64,000 bases of DNA, taken from positions 310,001 to 374,000 of the forward strand of contig NZ_CANLYL010000001.1 of assembly GCF_947495275.1 (NCBI RefSeq). The letters run 5' to 3'. The notes beneath the pieces were generated by a model that worked only from the letters and a program-made list of their open reading frames with translations, searched no databases and was not told the origin of the DNA. This document shows, piece after piece, positions 7,008 through 16,031 of this stretch (positions within the stretch are counted from its first letter, which is position 1; every line of letters starts with the position of its first letter). The stretch comes from an uncultured Roseobacter sp. (GTDB taxonomy: Bacteria; Pseudomonadota; Alphaproteobacteria; Rhodobacterales; Rhodobacteraceae). The translations under genes and the position numbers were made by a program.

Positions 7008-7496
7008 CTATTGTCCTACAATGCGACGGTGCGCATCATATGTCGCCTTGATGGCATTGCCGCTCGATAACTTCTCGGGGCTTGGCCGGTACCAGTCTTC
7101 CTTTTCGTGGTGGCGCTGCCAAAGCCGACCTTGCTTGTCGACAACATGCCGCCAGCAGTTTTTCCTGACCTCATCGGGCTCGTTCTTTTCTTTCCATTCC
7201 CAAACGGCTTCGTAGCAAAGCGTGCCTTTGTTGGTGACATACCATTTGCCGTCAGCGTAGGATTTGCTCTGGTTTTCTTCATTGGTCCAGACCGCCTGAA
7301 ATTTGCCACCACTGCCCCAATACGAGCCACCTTGCGACCAGTTCCACGTGTTGCCAAGATATTTCGCGATGATTTGCTGCGGGTCTGCGGGTGTCGCCCC
7401 GCGTGGTTTTTTCTCGGCCAGCGCTGCGGTGCCGGCAGTCGTGAGCATGGCGCAAGCACCGGCGACCAGAGTGTAACGCATATGTTTCAAAATCAT
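7008..7496 (-). CDS. Secreted DUF995-like protein
   Basis: A 162-residue protein with a signal peptide: a basic start MILKHMRY, a hydrophobic stretch to about residue 27 and an ALA-E cleavage site. The mature part has NTWNWSQGGSYWGSGGKFQAVW, a W/G-rich block, then GKWYVTNKGTLCYEA and a matching cysteine in RKNCWRHV, which fits the DUF995 family of small periplasmic proteins of unknown role. The ATG at 7496 is preferred over an in-frame TTG at 7508 because GGAG sits 7 bases before it and inside the longer version. A clear terminator follows. Standalone gene. Family call is moderate. Confidence 0.75.
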   Translation of the reverse strand: MILKHMRYTLVAGACAMLTTAGTAALAEKKPRGATPADPQQIIAKYLGNTWNWSQGGSYWGSGGKFQAVWTNEENQSKSYADGKWYVTNKGTLCYEAVWEWKEKNEPDEVRKNCWRHVVDKQGRLWQRHHEKEDWYRPSPEKLSSGNAIKATYDAHRRIVGQ

Positions 7497-7692
7497 TTTT
7501 ATCTCCAAAAAAATTTGCGAATAGCGCCGCTATTTGAGCGCGCTGGCAAGCCGGCGTCATGATCCATATGGACTATGCGACAAACTCATCGCCCAGACGC
7601 ATCCCTGTCGCATGCTGATAGTCAGATTTTGGAGAGCAAGCCCTCGGAGCAATTGCAGTTTGGCAATACTAGTGCCGCAAAGGCGTCCGGTC

Positions 7693-8358
7693 CTACAGGC
7701 TGAGCTTATCGCGCATAAAAGCCAGGGCAACGGAGAGCCCATCCGGCGCGATGCCATGGCCGGTACCCTTCATGACATGAGCGTAGACATCCTGCCACCC
7801 TGCCTCCTGCAAGGCTTCGGCGGCTTGTGGCAGCGATTGTGGCGGGACAACATCGTCCTGATCGCCATGGACCAGCAGGACAGGCGGGCGCACGACCACT
7901 TCGTCGGTCAGCGTCTCGGGGCTCAGCAAGCGACCGGAAAACGCGACAATCCCCGCAATCTGATCCTCGCGCCGGGGCGCAACATGCAGCGACATCATGG
8001 TTCCTTGTGAAAACCCGAATAACACGACCTGCTCGGGCAACACATCTTCATCGACCATCAGCGCATCCAGAAAGGCATTCAGGTCATCCACTGCCTGCAT
8101 CATGCCGCGCATGGATTCCTCTTCGGAAGACCCATCAATCCAGGGGATCGGAAACCACTGATAGCCCATCGGAGCCCCTGCGCAGGCTTCCGGCGCATCG
8201 GGTGCCACAAACAAAGTATCGGGCAAGTGCTCGCCCAAGGGATCAGCCAGCCCCAGAAGATCGGCGCCATTGGCGCCATAACCATGCAGAAAAACCACAA
8301 CGGAACGCGTCTCACCCGACACTGGCGCGCGGCGCTCTGCATTCAAAACCCTTGTCAT
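7693..8358 (-). CDS. Carboxylesterase/phospholipase-type alpha/beta hydrolase
   Basis: A 221-residue serine hydrolase of the carboxylesterase 2 family. The oxyanion region is FLHGYGANGADL, the nucleophile elbow is FGFSQGTMMS, the acid is in LLVHGDQDDVVP and the histidine in GTGHGIAPDG, so the triad is complete. No signal peptide is seen, so it is probably cytoplasmic. Its start overlaps by 4 bases the stop of the glycosylase gene, and cobK overlaps the glycosylase the same way, so all three are likely one operon. Natural substrate is unknown; acyl-thioester or short-chain esters are typical for the family. Confidence 0.88.
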   Translation of the reverse strand: MTRVLNAERRAPVSGETRSVVVFLHGYGANGADLLGLADPLGEHLPDTLFVAPDAPEACAGAPMGYQWFPIPWIDGSSEEESMRGMMQAVDDLNAFLDALMVDEDVLPEQVVLFGFSQGTMMSLHVAPRREDQIAGIVAFSGRLLSPETLTDEVVVRPPVLLVHGDQDDVVPPQSLPQAAEALQEAGWQDVYAHVMKGTGHGIAPDGLSVALAFMRDKLSL

Positions 8359-8987
8359 CTGATCCCGTCCCGTTGTTTGGCATGTCTGTAGTAGGCAAAG
8401 AGCAGGCGCGCCGCAACCGACCGCCAGGGAGACCAGTTTTCCGCCATTTTTCGCAACTCGCGTTCTTTTGGTCTTTCGGGCAGGCCATAGAGAAGCCGCG
8501 CGGCTTCCTGAAGGGCCAGATCACCGGGCGCAAAAACATCCGCTCGGCCCAGACTGAACATCGCGTATATCTCTGCTGTCCACACGCCTATGCCTGTGAC
8601 GGCGGTCAGCGTCTTGATGACCTCGTCGTCCGATGCGGATCGCAAGGCTGCATAGTCGATGTTTGCGGCCGCCAAGGCATGGGCGTAACGCGCTTTTTGT
8701 CGACTCAATCCAAGATCACGCAATTCCTGCTCGGTAAGGGCCCGCACCGCATCAGCGGAAACGGCGCCTGCGTCGCGCAATCGGGCCCACAACGCCGCGG
8801 CGGAAGCTGTCGAAACCTGCTGGCTGACGATCGCGCTCAACACTTGGGCAAAACCATCCGGTTTGCGGCGCAGGGGCAAGGGTTCGGTCAGACGCAGCGC
8901 CTCTGCCAGGCAGGCCTCCCTGCCGGCCAGCCAGGCGGCCCCTTCTGCGACATCCGCATCGGTCTCGATGATCCGGCCTGCATTCAC
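8355..8987 (-). CDS. DNA-3-methyladenine glycosylase II (AlkA-like)
   Basis: Base-excision glycosylase of the helix-hairpin-helix GPD superfamily, 210 residues. The hairpin LTAVTGIGVWTAEIYAMF and the catalytic aspartate in DVFAPGDLALQEA are both seen, followed by the usual WSPWRSVAARLLFAYYRH ending. It lacks the N-terminal beta domain of E. coli AlkA, which fits the shorter DNA-3-methyladenine glycosylases of many bacteria. Removes alkylated purines. Overlaps cobK by 4 bases on one side and the esterase by 4 bases on the other. Confidence 0.9.
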   Translation of the reverse strand: MNAGRIIETDADVAEGAAWLAGREACLAEALRLTEPLPLRRKPDGFAQVLSAIVSQQVSTASAAALWARLRDAGAVSADAVRALTEQELRDLGLSRQKARYAHALAAANIDYAALRSASDDEVIKTLTAVTGIGVWTAEIYAMFSLGRADVFAPGDLALQEAARLLYGLPERPKERELRKMAENWSPWRSVAARLLFAYYRHAKQRDGIR

Positions 8988-9727
8988 GCGTTTGCTTCCC
9001 AGGCCAGTGCTTCGGCGACGGTCTCTACAACCGGCATCGCAGCCGGAGGGGGCTGCCGTTCGATCATCATAACGCGAATGCCCAAGCGCCGCGCCGCCAA
9101 CAGTTTGGACATGCTCGCAGCACCGCCGACGTTACGACAAATCAGCCGGTTTATTCTCAGCTCGCGGAACAGGGTTTCTTCATTGCGCTGCGAGAACGGC
9201 GGCACGCCGAAACTGTATTTTACAAAGGGAAACGGCGGTGGCGCAGATCCTGAATGTGTTTGTCTCAGATACAGCACCTGACCCTGGAAATCCGCGAACT
9301 CGGGAAGCGACGCCCAACCGGTATTGCTGAAAACGCGCGCACCCGGAGGCACTGCATCGGAGGCTTTCTTGACGGAACTGCAATTGGTCCAGCGGTCCTG
9401 ACCGGTCGCGCGCCACGCCGGGCGCAAGACCCGCAGATAACTGAGGCTGAGCTTTGCACAGACGACAGCAGCACGTTGCGAAATATTTGCGTCAAAAGCG
9501 TGGCTTGCATCAATAACACAGGCGACCTCATTCGCCGTGAACCAATCTTCCAGCGCGTCGGTGTCGTGAAAAGGTCCGATGCGCGTCGGCACCGGCAAAA
9601 CATCAAATAACCGCTCCGGTTCCGGCAGGCTGGCAATGACATCCCGGCCTCGGGATACAAGTCTGGTGATCACACCATGTGCTTCTCTTGCACCCGACAT
9701 CACAAGAACTTTGCCACCCTTTACCAT
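8984..9727 (-). CDS. cobK: Precorrin-6A (or cobalt-precorrin-6A) reductase
   Basis: NAD(P)H-dependent reductase of the corrin ring in cobalamin synthesis, 247 residues. VLVMSGAREAH at the start, VIDASHAFDANISQRA (the family usually has DATHPFA), and NVGGAASMSKLLAARRLGIRVMMIER near the end are CobK signatures. It stands alone here, away from other cob genes, as first gene of an apparent operon with the glycosylase and esterase. The host also has a B12-dependent ribonucleotide reductase at 21.6 kb, so the vitamin is needed. Divergent from the MFS transporter. Confidence 0.88.
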   Translation of the reverse strand: MVKGGKVLVMSGAREAHGVITRLVSRGRDVIASLPEPERLFDVLPVPTRIGPFHDTDALEDWFTANEVACVIDASHAFDANISQRAAVVCAKLSLSYLRVLRPAWRATGQDRWTNCSSVKKASDAVPPGARVFSNTGWASLPEFADFQGQVLYLRQTHSGSAPPPFPFVKYSFGVPPFSQRNEETLFRELRINRLICRNVGGAASMSKLLAARRLGIRVMMIERQPPPAAMPVVETVAEALAWEANA

Positions 9728-9802
9728 GGGATGATTGTAATTCAGATCACGTCATAGGCAAGAGGGCTTGCCCCTTTCCCGCAACAGGAATACGCAAGGC
9801 TC

Positions 9803-11026
9803 ATGCAAGCCTCCGACGTCAGCCGCGCCGTTCGAAATGTAGCCGTTCTGGTCATGGCCCAGGCGTTCCTGGGCAGTCAGTTACCGATGATGTTCGTCGT
9901 GGCTGGCCTTGCCGGTCAACAAATGGCCACCAACGTCTGCCTCGCGACGCTGCCGATCTCGATGATTGTGTTCGGGTCCATGACGACGGCACCTTGGCTG
10001 TCAGGGCTGATGCAACGGTTTGGCAGGCGCGCGGGATTTGTCGCAGGTGCCGCGGGCGGCATGGTCGGAGCTGGAATCTGCGCCTATGCGCTGACCATTT
10101 CCAACTTCTGGATTTTCCTTGCAGGCAGTTACCTGATGGGCATCTATATGTCTTCGCAGGGTTTTTTCCGATTTGCGGCGGCCGATACAGCCTCTGATGC
10201 CTTTCGGCCCAAGGCGATTTCCTATGTCATGGCGGGCGGTCTGGCCTCGGCCATCATCGGACCGCAATTGGTGGCGTTTCTGACCGGCACCAGCCCGGAT
10301 GCAACGGTCATGCGGTTTTTTCCGGTCTATCTGGCCGCGGTCGCCCTCAATCTCATCGGCATGTTCTTTTTCGTGTTTCTGGACATTCCTAAACCAATAA
10401 AACGCACCGCAGACGCCCCGCGCGGGCGATCTCTTTCGGAGCTTTTGCGCACCCCGCGCATCGCGGTCGCAGTCATTTGCGCGATGGTATCATATGCATT
10501 GATGAATCTGGTGATGACCTCGACACCGCTTGCCGTTGTCGGTTGCGGTTTTGCAGTGGCCGATGCATCAAATGTGGTCACAGGTCACGTGTTGGCCATG
10601 TTCGCACCCTCCTTTTTCACCGGCCACCTCATCGTGCGGTTCGGCGTTGAGCGGATCATGGGGCTGGGGTTGTTGATTCTGGGAGGTGCCGGAGCGGTTG
10701 CGCTCTCGGGGGTGGAACTCGGTCATTTCTACATTGCCCTGATCTTGCTGGGTCTGGGATGGAATTTCGGTTTCATCGGCGCCACGACCATGCTTGCAGG
10801 CGCACATGAGCCGCATGAACGCGGGCGTATGCAGGGTTTGAACGACTTGCTGGTTTTTGGCGGCGTCACCCTGGCTTCCCTCTCCTCGGGCGGGTTGATG
10901 AATTGCTCAGGTGGCACACCGCAAGAAGGCTGGGCCGCCGTCAATATCGCGATGATCCCCTTCCTTGTGCTGGCGGGGGGGGCGTTGATCTGGTTGATGA
11001 TGCGGCCCAAACCTCAACCCGTTTGA
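9803..11026 (+). CDS. MFS transporter
   Basis: A 407-residue inner-membrane protein with about twelve hydrophobic segments and the layout of the major facilitator superfamily. The loop after helix 2 reads LMQRFGRRAGF, a variant of the MFS motif DRxGRR, and the second half repeats it weakly as LIVRFGVERIMG. Substrate cannot be told from the sequence; it has the look of a drug/efflux-type member. It is divergent from cobK with 75 bases between and convergent with the next gene. Not obviously tied to cobalamin. Confidence 0.85.
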   Translation: MQASDVSRAVRNVAVLVMAQAFLGSQLPMMFVVAGLAGQQMATNVCLATLPISMIVFGSMTTAPWLSGLMQRFGRRAGFVAGAAGGMVGAGICAYALTISNFWIFLAGSYLMGIYMSSQGFFRFAAADTASDAFRPKAISYVMAGGLASAIIGPQLVAFLTGTSPDATVMRFFPVYLAAVALNLIGMFFFVFLDIPKPIKRTADAPRGRSLSELLRTPRIAVAVICAMVSYALMNLVMTSTPLAVVGCGFAVADASNVVTGHVLAMFAPSFFTGHLIVRFGVERIMGLGLLILGGAGAVALSGVELGHFYIALILLGLGWNFGFIGATTMLAGAHEPHERGRMQGLNDLLVFGGVTLASLSSGGLMNCSGGTPQEGWAAVNIAMIPFLVLAGGALIWLMMRPKPQPV

Positions 11027-11045
11027 GCCCAATAAACCAATGGTC

Positions 11046-11837
11046 TCAGGACCAGCGCCAGAGCTGCAATGAACGGCGCAGCGGTGACACAGCCAATGTG
11101 CCATCCGCCACGCATCGCGGATTGTTCACAACCTGGGCCAGCAGCCTTTCGGTCAGAAAGGCCTCGGTAAGCGCGGACTGCAGGGCAGCGGGCAGCGTGT
11201 TTTTGAGGCTTCGGGTTGGCCGAATTGCAGCAAGGGCTTCCTGCGCCATCTGTGCAATGGCATCGGGGCGTCCGTCCACAAGGGGGATGCGGCCCTGTGC
11301 TTCCAACGCTGGCACCGCCTGCAAGAACCGCGCCAATCCGGTGGCATAGCCCAGTTTTTCTATCGCAGTCCAAAGCGCGTCACCGGGAGCAATCTCCACA
11401 TCGCTGCGCTGTCCCAGAACCCGCGCGGCAACCAGCATGATGCCCGCGGCAGTGTCATCGAGATATGCCTTGAAATGCGCTTCATCCTCGAAGGCTTCCT
11501 TGTAAATGTCCCATCGTCGCGCGGCAACGAGCCGGTCAAGACGTGTGGCCGCCTCCGGGTCCAGAAGTGCAGCCAGAGGGGTGACAACCTCATGACGGCG
11601 TATGGCGTTTCGGGCGGCGATTTCCTCCAAAGCATCGCGCCACCATTGCAACCGCATCTCTGCGATCATCGGCTCCTGCGTCAGCCAGGGCGCGCGGGCC
11701 ACTTCGATGTTGAAGGCATAGAGCGGAAAGAGCACGCGGCGTGCGGCAACCGGGCTGGCCATGGCTGCGGCAAACCTGTCCGGATCGCCTTTTTCGACAA
11801 GAGCCGCGCAGGCGGTGAGGTCCGCGTCAAACGTCAT
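11046..11837 (-). CDS. Squalene/phytoene synthase family protein, NDUFAF6-like
   Basis: A 263-residue all-helical protein of the squalene/phytoene synthase fold. The region LFPLYAFNIEVARAPWL and RLQWWRDALEEI matches the family, but the aspartate-rich DxxxD motifs needed for prenyl diphosphate chemistry are not preserved (NIEVA where DDxxD-type residues are expected). This is the pattern of the alphaproteobacterial relatives of the mitochondrial complex I assembly factor NDUFAF6, so a non-enzymatic or assembly role is likely. It overlaps the upstream methyltransferase gene by 11 bases, which suggests translational coupling. Confidence 0.8.
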   Translation of the reverse strand: MTFDADLTACAALVEKGDPDRFAAAMASPVAARRVLFPLYAFNIEVARAPWLTQEPMIAEMRLQWWRDALEEIAARNAIRRHEVVTPLAALLDPEAATRLDRLVAARRWDIYKEAFEDEAHFKAYLDDTAAGIMLVAARVLGQRSDVEIAPGDALWTAIEKLGYATGLARFLQAVPALEAQGRIPLVDGRPDAIAQMAQEALAAIRPTRSLKNTLPAALQSALTEAFLTERLLAQVVNNPRCVADGTLAVSPLRRSLQLWRWS

Positions 11838-12555
11838 CCGGGCGCACCACGCTCAGCAAATATCCGAAAGCATCGCGGTGCGCGCGCCAGCAGGCAGCTT
11901 CGGTTTCCGCCTCATCCAGAACCTGCGCCAAATCGGCCGTAGCACCCGTTCGCAGGTTGGCGATGCGCCGATCCAGCGGGGCGAAGTAATCTTCCCAGGC
12001 CTTGTCCGACAGTTTGCGGGTTGCCAGCGTCCTGTAGCCTGCCGCCTCCACATGGCGCGCGATGCCCGCCACATCCGTCATCGCCGGGTACTCTTGCCAA
12101 AAGTCAACGGCGGCTTTCGGACGGGCGTCCGAAAACCAGCAAACCTCTGAAAAGGCGATCACCCCGCCCGGTGCCAGTGCCTTGCGCCATGTGGTCAGGC
12201 CTTCCTGAATCCCCATGAAGTAAAGCGCACCGGCGCACCAGATCATGTCAAAGGGGCCGGTGATGTCTTCCATGTCGGATACCGACAGGGACACCTGCGG
12301 GTGATCCCCAAACATGCTGTGCGCCTGCGCCACAAATTGCGGCGCCTTGTCCATTGCGGTCACATGTCCACGTGGGGCGGCCTTCAGCAAAGCGGAAATA
12401 TCCGCCCCCGGCCCGCAGGCCGCATCGCATATGCGTGCATCAGCGGCCAGCCCTGCGATGCCAGCGGCCCATTCAACGTCCTGCGCCTGCCCCGGCCCTT
12501 CGCGTGGCAAGTCGCGATGCAGGGCGAAGAACGCATCCCAGTAGGCGTCGCTCAT
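11827..12555 (-). CDS. Class I SAM-dependent methyltransferase
   Basis: A 242-residue cytoplasmic protein with a Rossmann methyltransferase domain. ARICDAACGPGADI is motif I (the SAM-binding glycine loop), VTAMDKAP is motif II, and FDMIWCAGALYFMG with LAPGGVIAFSEV are motifs IV and V. Substrate is unknown. It overlaps cimA by 4 bases upstream and the squalene-synthase-like gene by 11 bases downstream, so the three form one transcript. Small-molecule methylation is the default reading. Confidence 0.88.
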   Translation of the reverse strand: MSDAYWDAFFALHRDLPREGPGQAQDVEWAAGIAGLAADARICDAACGPGADISALLKAAPRGHVTAMDKAPQFVAQAHSMFGDHPQVSLSVSDMEDITGPFDMIWCAGALYFMGIQEGLTTWRKALAPGGVIAFSEVCWFSDARPKAAVDFWQEYPAMTDVAGIARHVEAAGYRTLATRKLSDKAWEDYFAPLDRRIANLRTGATADLAQVLDEAETEAACWRAHRDAFGYLLSVVRPDDV

Positions 12556-14174
12556 GACGCCCTCTTGATGTCACGCAGCAGCTTCCAGCGGATAGCGTCC
12601 AGAAGCGCTTCGAAAGAGGCATCCACGATGTTGGCCGAGACGCCAACCGTGGACCAGCGTTGCCCCTGCCCGTCTTCACTGTCGATGATCACGCGGGTCA
12701 CGGCCTCTGTCCCGCCCTGGGTGATACGCACCTTGAAATCCACCAGCCGCATGTCGTCGATGATCTCCTGATACGGCCCCAGATCCTTGGCCAGCGCCTT
12801 GGCCAGCGCGTTTACGGGGCCCCGGTCCGAGCCTGTTTCATCCATGGATTCGCTGACAGAGAGCTTTTTCTGCCCATCCACTTTCACGACCACAACCGCC
12901 TCGGACAGGCTGATCATCTTGTTGTATTTATTTTTACGCCGCTCAACGGTCACGCGGTAGCGTTTGACTTCGAAAAACGCCGGCATCTGGCCCAGAGCGT
13001 CCCGCGCCAGCAGCTCGAAACTCGCCTGCGCCGTGTCATAGGAATAGCCATCCGCTTCGCGCGATTTGATCCGGTCAAGGATCAGCCCAAGCGCCGGATC
13101 GCCCTTGGTCACCGTGATACCTGCCGCCGTCAGACGCTCGCGCAGATTGGACTGGCCCGCCTGATTGGACATCGGGATGATCCGCGCATTGCCGACGTCA
13201 CCGGGGTCGATATGTTCATAGGTGCTGGGGTCCTTGAGGATCGCGGAAGCATGCAGCCCGGCCTTATGGGCAAAGGCCGAAGAGCCCACGAAAGCCGCCT
13301 GCCGGAAAGGCACGCGGTTGAGGATTTCATCAAGCATGCGACTGGTCCGTGTCAGCCCCTTCAGCGCCGCGCGCGTCACGCCAATTTCATACTGGCTGGC
13401 ATAGGGCTCCTTGAGCAACAGAATAGGGATGAGCGCCGTGAGGTTGGCGTTGCCACAGCGTTCGCCCAGACCGTTCAGCGTGCCCTGTATCTGACGCGCG
13501 CCCGCGTCCACTGCCGCCAGCGTGCAGGCCACGGCGTTTTCGGTGTCGTTATGGGTGTGGATGCCCAGATGGTCCCCCGGAATACCCGCCTTGATGACCT
13601 CTGCCGTGACGCGCCCGACCTCTTCGGGCAGCGTGCCGCCATTGGTGTCACAGAGCACAATCCAGCGTGCACCTGCATCATAGGCGGCCCGGATCGCGGC
13701 CAGCGCGTGATCCGGATTGGCCCGGTAGCCGTCAAAGAAATGCTCCGCATCAAAGAGCGCCTCGCGCCCGGCGGATGTGATATGCGCCATGGACCGGGCG
13801 ATGTTGTCGATGTTCTCGTCAAGCGGGATGCCAAGTGCTGCCTCGACGTGGAAATCATGGGTTTTGCCCACAAGGCAGATGGCCTTGGTGTCAGCATTCA
13901 TGACGGCTGCCAGCACATCGTCATTTTCCGCCGACATGCCGGAGCGTTTGGTCATGCCGAAGGCGGTCATGCATGCGCTGGTCTGCGGCGCGGCCTCGAA
14001 AAACGCGCTGTCCGTCGGGTTGGCCCCCGGCCAGCCGCCTTCGATATAATCCACGCCAAGCGTGTCCAGTGCTTCGGAGATCAGACGTTTTTCTTCGGTC
14101 GAAAACTGCACGCCTTGCGTCTGCTGCCCGTCGCGCAAAGTGGTGTCGTAGAGGTAAAGACGTTCGCGGCTCAT
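12552..14174 (-). CDS. cimA: (R)-citramalate synthase
   Basis: Condenses pyruvate and acetyl-CoA to citramalate, the threonine-independent entry to isoleucine synthesis. The 540-residue length and the LIPS/HMGL TIM-barrel motifs (YLYDTTLRDGQQTQG, HTHNDTENAVACTLAA, GTLNGLGERCGNANL) match CimA, and the C-terminal LeuA-type allosteric domain is intact, with VDFKVRITQGGTEAVTRV. ATG 14174 is chosen because GGGGAGA precedes it; the reading frame stays open further upstream only through a GC-rich spacer. Three GTGCAC palindromes spaced 11 bases apart lie upstream and may regulate it. Confidence 0.95.
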   Translation of the reverse strand: MSRERLYLYDTTLRDGQQTQGVQFSTEEKRLISEALDTLGVDYIEGGWPGANPTDSAFFEAAPQTSACMTAFGMTKRSGMSAENDDVLAAVMNADTKAICLVGKTHDFHVEAALGIPLDENIDNIARSMAHITSAGREALFDAEHFFDGYRANPDHALAAIRAAYDAGARWIVLCDTNGGTLPEEVGRVTAEVIKAGIPGDHLGIHTHNDTENAVACTLAAVDAGARQIQGTLNGLGERCGNANLTALIPILLLKEPYASQYEIGVTRAALKGLTRTSRMLDEILNRVPFRQAAFVGSSAFAHKAGLHASAILKDPSTYEHIDPGDVGNARIIPMSNQAGQSNLRERLTAAGITVTKGDPALGLILDRIKSREADGYSYDTAQASFELLARDALGQMPAFFEVKRYRVTVERRKNKYNKMISLSEAVVVVKVDGQKKLSVSESMDETGSDRGPVNALAKALAKDLGPYQEIIDDMRLVDFKVRITQGGTEAVTRVIIDSEDGQGQRWSTVGVSANIVDASFEALLDAIRWKLLRDIKRAS

Positions 14175-14211
14175 GGGGCGATCTCCCCGGCAAAATCGCC
14201 GTATGACATGC

Positions 14212-14239
14212 GTGCACAACCTGTGCACCACCTGTGCAC
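14212..14239. repeat. Three GTGCAC palindromes at exact 11-base spacing
   Basis: GTGCAC occurs at 14212-14217, 14223-14228 and 14234-14239, with ACCTGTGCACC as the longer shared unit. The spacing of one helical turn puts all three on one face of the DNA, 38-65 bases before the cimA start codon, as expected for a regulator binding site. Confidence 0.5.
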
Positions 14240-14347
14240 CGCTCGGAGCACCCGCCGGAAACCATACGTCGCGTGGCGTGTTGCCGAGGCTTCGACCTTC
14301 GCGGGAACGTCAGCCCGGAGCGCGCGCAAGGCGCGCGCCGCGCCCGA

Positions 14348-14368
14348 CCCGCCCCCCCACGGGGCGGG
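14348..14368. terminator. GC-rich hairpin between cysS and cimA
   Basis: CCCGCCCC (14348-14355) and GGGGCGGG (14361-14368) are perfect reverse complements around a 5-base loop. No T-run follows on either strand, so it may be a pause or Rho-linked element rather than an intrinsic terminator. Confidence 0.35.
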
Positions 14369-14421
14369 CGCTCCCCGCCCTTCTCGCGCGGTCCGGGCGC
14401 TGATCTCAAATTTGAACCGGG

Positions 14422-15810
14422 TCATTTCAGGGCCTCCAGTTTGGAGGGATCGAACCCCGGTGTTGGTTTGAGCGACACGCCGTCTTTCGACATCTGAACT
14501 TCCACCCCAGCCTCCAGCAATGCATTTTTCAATGTGTCCAATGCCGAAAAATCCTTGCTTTCAAGCGCAGCAATACGGGCGGATTTCAGCTTGTCTTCCA
14601 TATCCGAAAGGTCAGTTTCAGGCTGCTCAGCCCATTTGGGCACCCGCCCATTGAACAAGCCCAATATCGAAAGGTTGCGAAACAATGCCATGTCATCATT
14701 TGCATTAGCTAAGCGATGGCAGGCGGTAAGCGCGCGAGGTGTATTCAGATCGTCCTTCAATGCGGCATCAAATTCCGGCTCCTTGAATTGAGAAACTGAA
14801 CCGTCAAACAATCGGTACCAGCGCCGCAGCGTCTTCTCCGCCTCCTGCCGCTTCTTCTCCGTCCAGTCCATCGGCTTGCGGTAGTGGGTGCTCAGCATCA
14901 CGAAGCGGATCACTTCGCCGGGCACGCCTTGGTCCAGCAGGTCGCGCACGGTGAAGAAATTGCCCAAGGACTTGGACATCTTCTTACCCTCGACCTGAAG
15001 CATTTCGTTGTGCATCCAGACATTCGCGAAATCATGTCCTGCGCAGGTCGACTGGGCGATCTCGTTTTCATGATGCGGGAATTGCAGGTCATTGCCGCCA
15101 CCGTGAATGTCGAAGTGCGCGCCCAGAATGTCATGCGCCATGGCGGAGCATTCAATGTGCCAGCCGGGCCGCCCGCGCCCCCAAGGGCTGTCCCAGCCGG
15201 GCAGGTCGTCGGTTGAGGGTTTCCAGAGCACAAAATCCATCGGATTGCGCTTGTAGGGGGCGACTTCGACCCGGGCGCCTGCGATCATGTCATCTGTCGA
15301 ACGGCCCGACAGCGCCCCATACGCCGCATAGCTCTCGACGGCGAAAAGCACGTGACCCTCCGCCGGATAGGCATGGCCTTTTTCAATGAGGTCTTCGATC
15401 ATCATCACCATCTGGTCGATGAACTCGGTCGCACGCGGCTCATGATCCGGTCGCAGTGCGCCAAGCGCGTCCATATCGGCGTGATACCAAGAGATGGTCT
15501 CCTCCGAGCGCGCGCGGATCAACTCTTCGAGCGTTCCGGCCTCGCCTGCGGCTTTGCGATCTTGCGCCGTCTGGTTGATCCGGTCGTCCACATCCGTGAA
15601 ATTGCGCACATAGGTCACCTGTTCGGCCCCGTAGACATGCCGCAGCAGACGGTAGAGCACATCAAAGACGATCACCGGCCGCGCATTGCCCAGATGTGCA
15701 CGGTCATAGACGGTTGGCCCACAGACATACATCCGCACGTTTTCAGGATCGATGGGCGCGAAATCCTCTTTGGTCCGGGTTTTTGTGTTGTAGAGCTTGA
15801 GTGTCGTCAT
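14422..15810 (-). CDS. cysS: Cysteinyl-tRNA synthetase
   Basis: Class I synthetase that charges tRNA-Cys, 462 residues, monomeric and cytoplasmic. The start [12 protein letters not shown], the HIGH-type element in [16 protein letters not shown] with the zinc-binding cysteine, the second zinc site WHIECSAMA and [15 protein letters not shown], and [10 protein letters not shown] (KMSKS loop) are all present. ATG 15810 gives the family's usual N-terminus; an upstream in-frame extension to 15849 has no support. It reads toward cimA and diverges from an aminotransferase gene. Confidence 0.96.
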   Translation of the reverse strand: MTTLKLYNTKTRTKEDFAPIDPENVRMYVCGPTVYDRAHLGNARPVIVFDVLYRLLRHVYGAEQVTYVRNFTDVDDRINQTAQDRKAAGEAGTLEELIRARSEETISWYHADMDALGALRPDHEPRATEFIDQMVMMIEDLIEKGHAYPAEGHVLFAVESYAAYGALSGRSTDDMIAGARVEVAPYKRNPMDFVLWKPSTDDLPGWDSPWGRGRPGWHIECSAMAHDILGAHFDIHGGGNDLQFPHHENEIAQSTCAGHDFANVWMHNEMLQVEGKKMSKSLGNFFTVRDLLDQGVPGEVIRFVMLSTHYRKPMDWTEKKRQEAEKTLRRWYRLFDGSVSQFKEPEFDAALKDDLNTPRALTACHRLANANDDMALFRNLSILGLFNGRVPKWAEQPETDLSDMEDKLKSARIAALESKDFSALDTLKNALLEAGVEVQMSKDGVSLKPTPGFDPSKLEALK

Positions 15811-16031
15811 GACAGGCGTCCTTGCGCGAGAATAGCGCGGGCATAGCAATCTGAGTTCAGGATGAAAACGACCTAAATCCGCCCGCAGGGTGCGTTCAGC
15901 AGATAATACAGCAAATGAGCGTCATCTTGGTCATGCCCCTCCCTAGCGCGACCAGCCGGCGGCGGTCAAGACAGATTGACGAATCGTGCGGCCTCTGCGC
16001 CCCTGCGCGGCAGACAGCGAAGGAGTGGGTC

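Noticed and set aside
7827-9281. A 484-codon open frame opposite the esterase, glycosylase and cobK genes
   Set aside because: Spans three well-supported genes on the other strand and has low-complexity Arg/Pro-rich composition.
12660-14471. A 603-codon open frame opposite cimA
   Set aside because: Antisense shadow of cimA with no recognisable domain or ribosome site.
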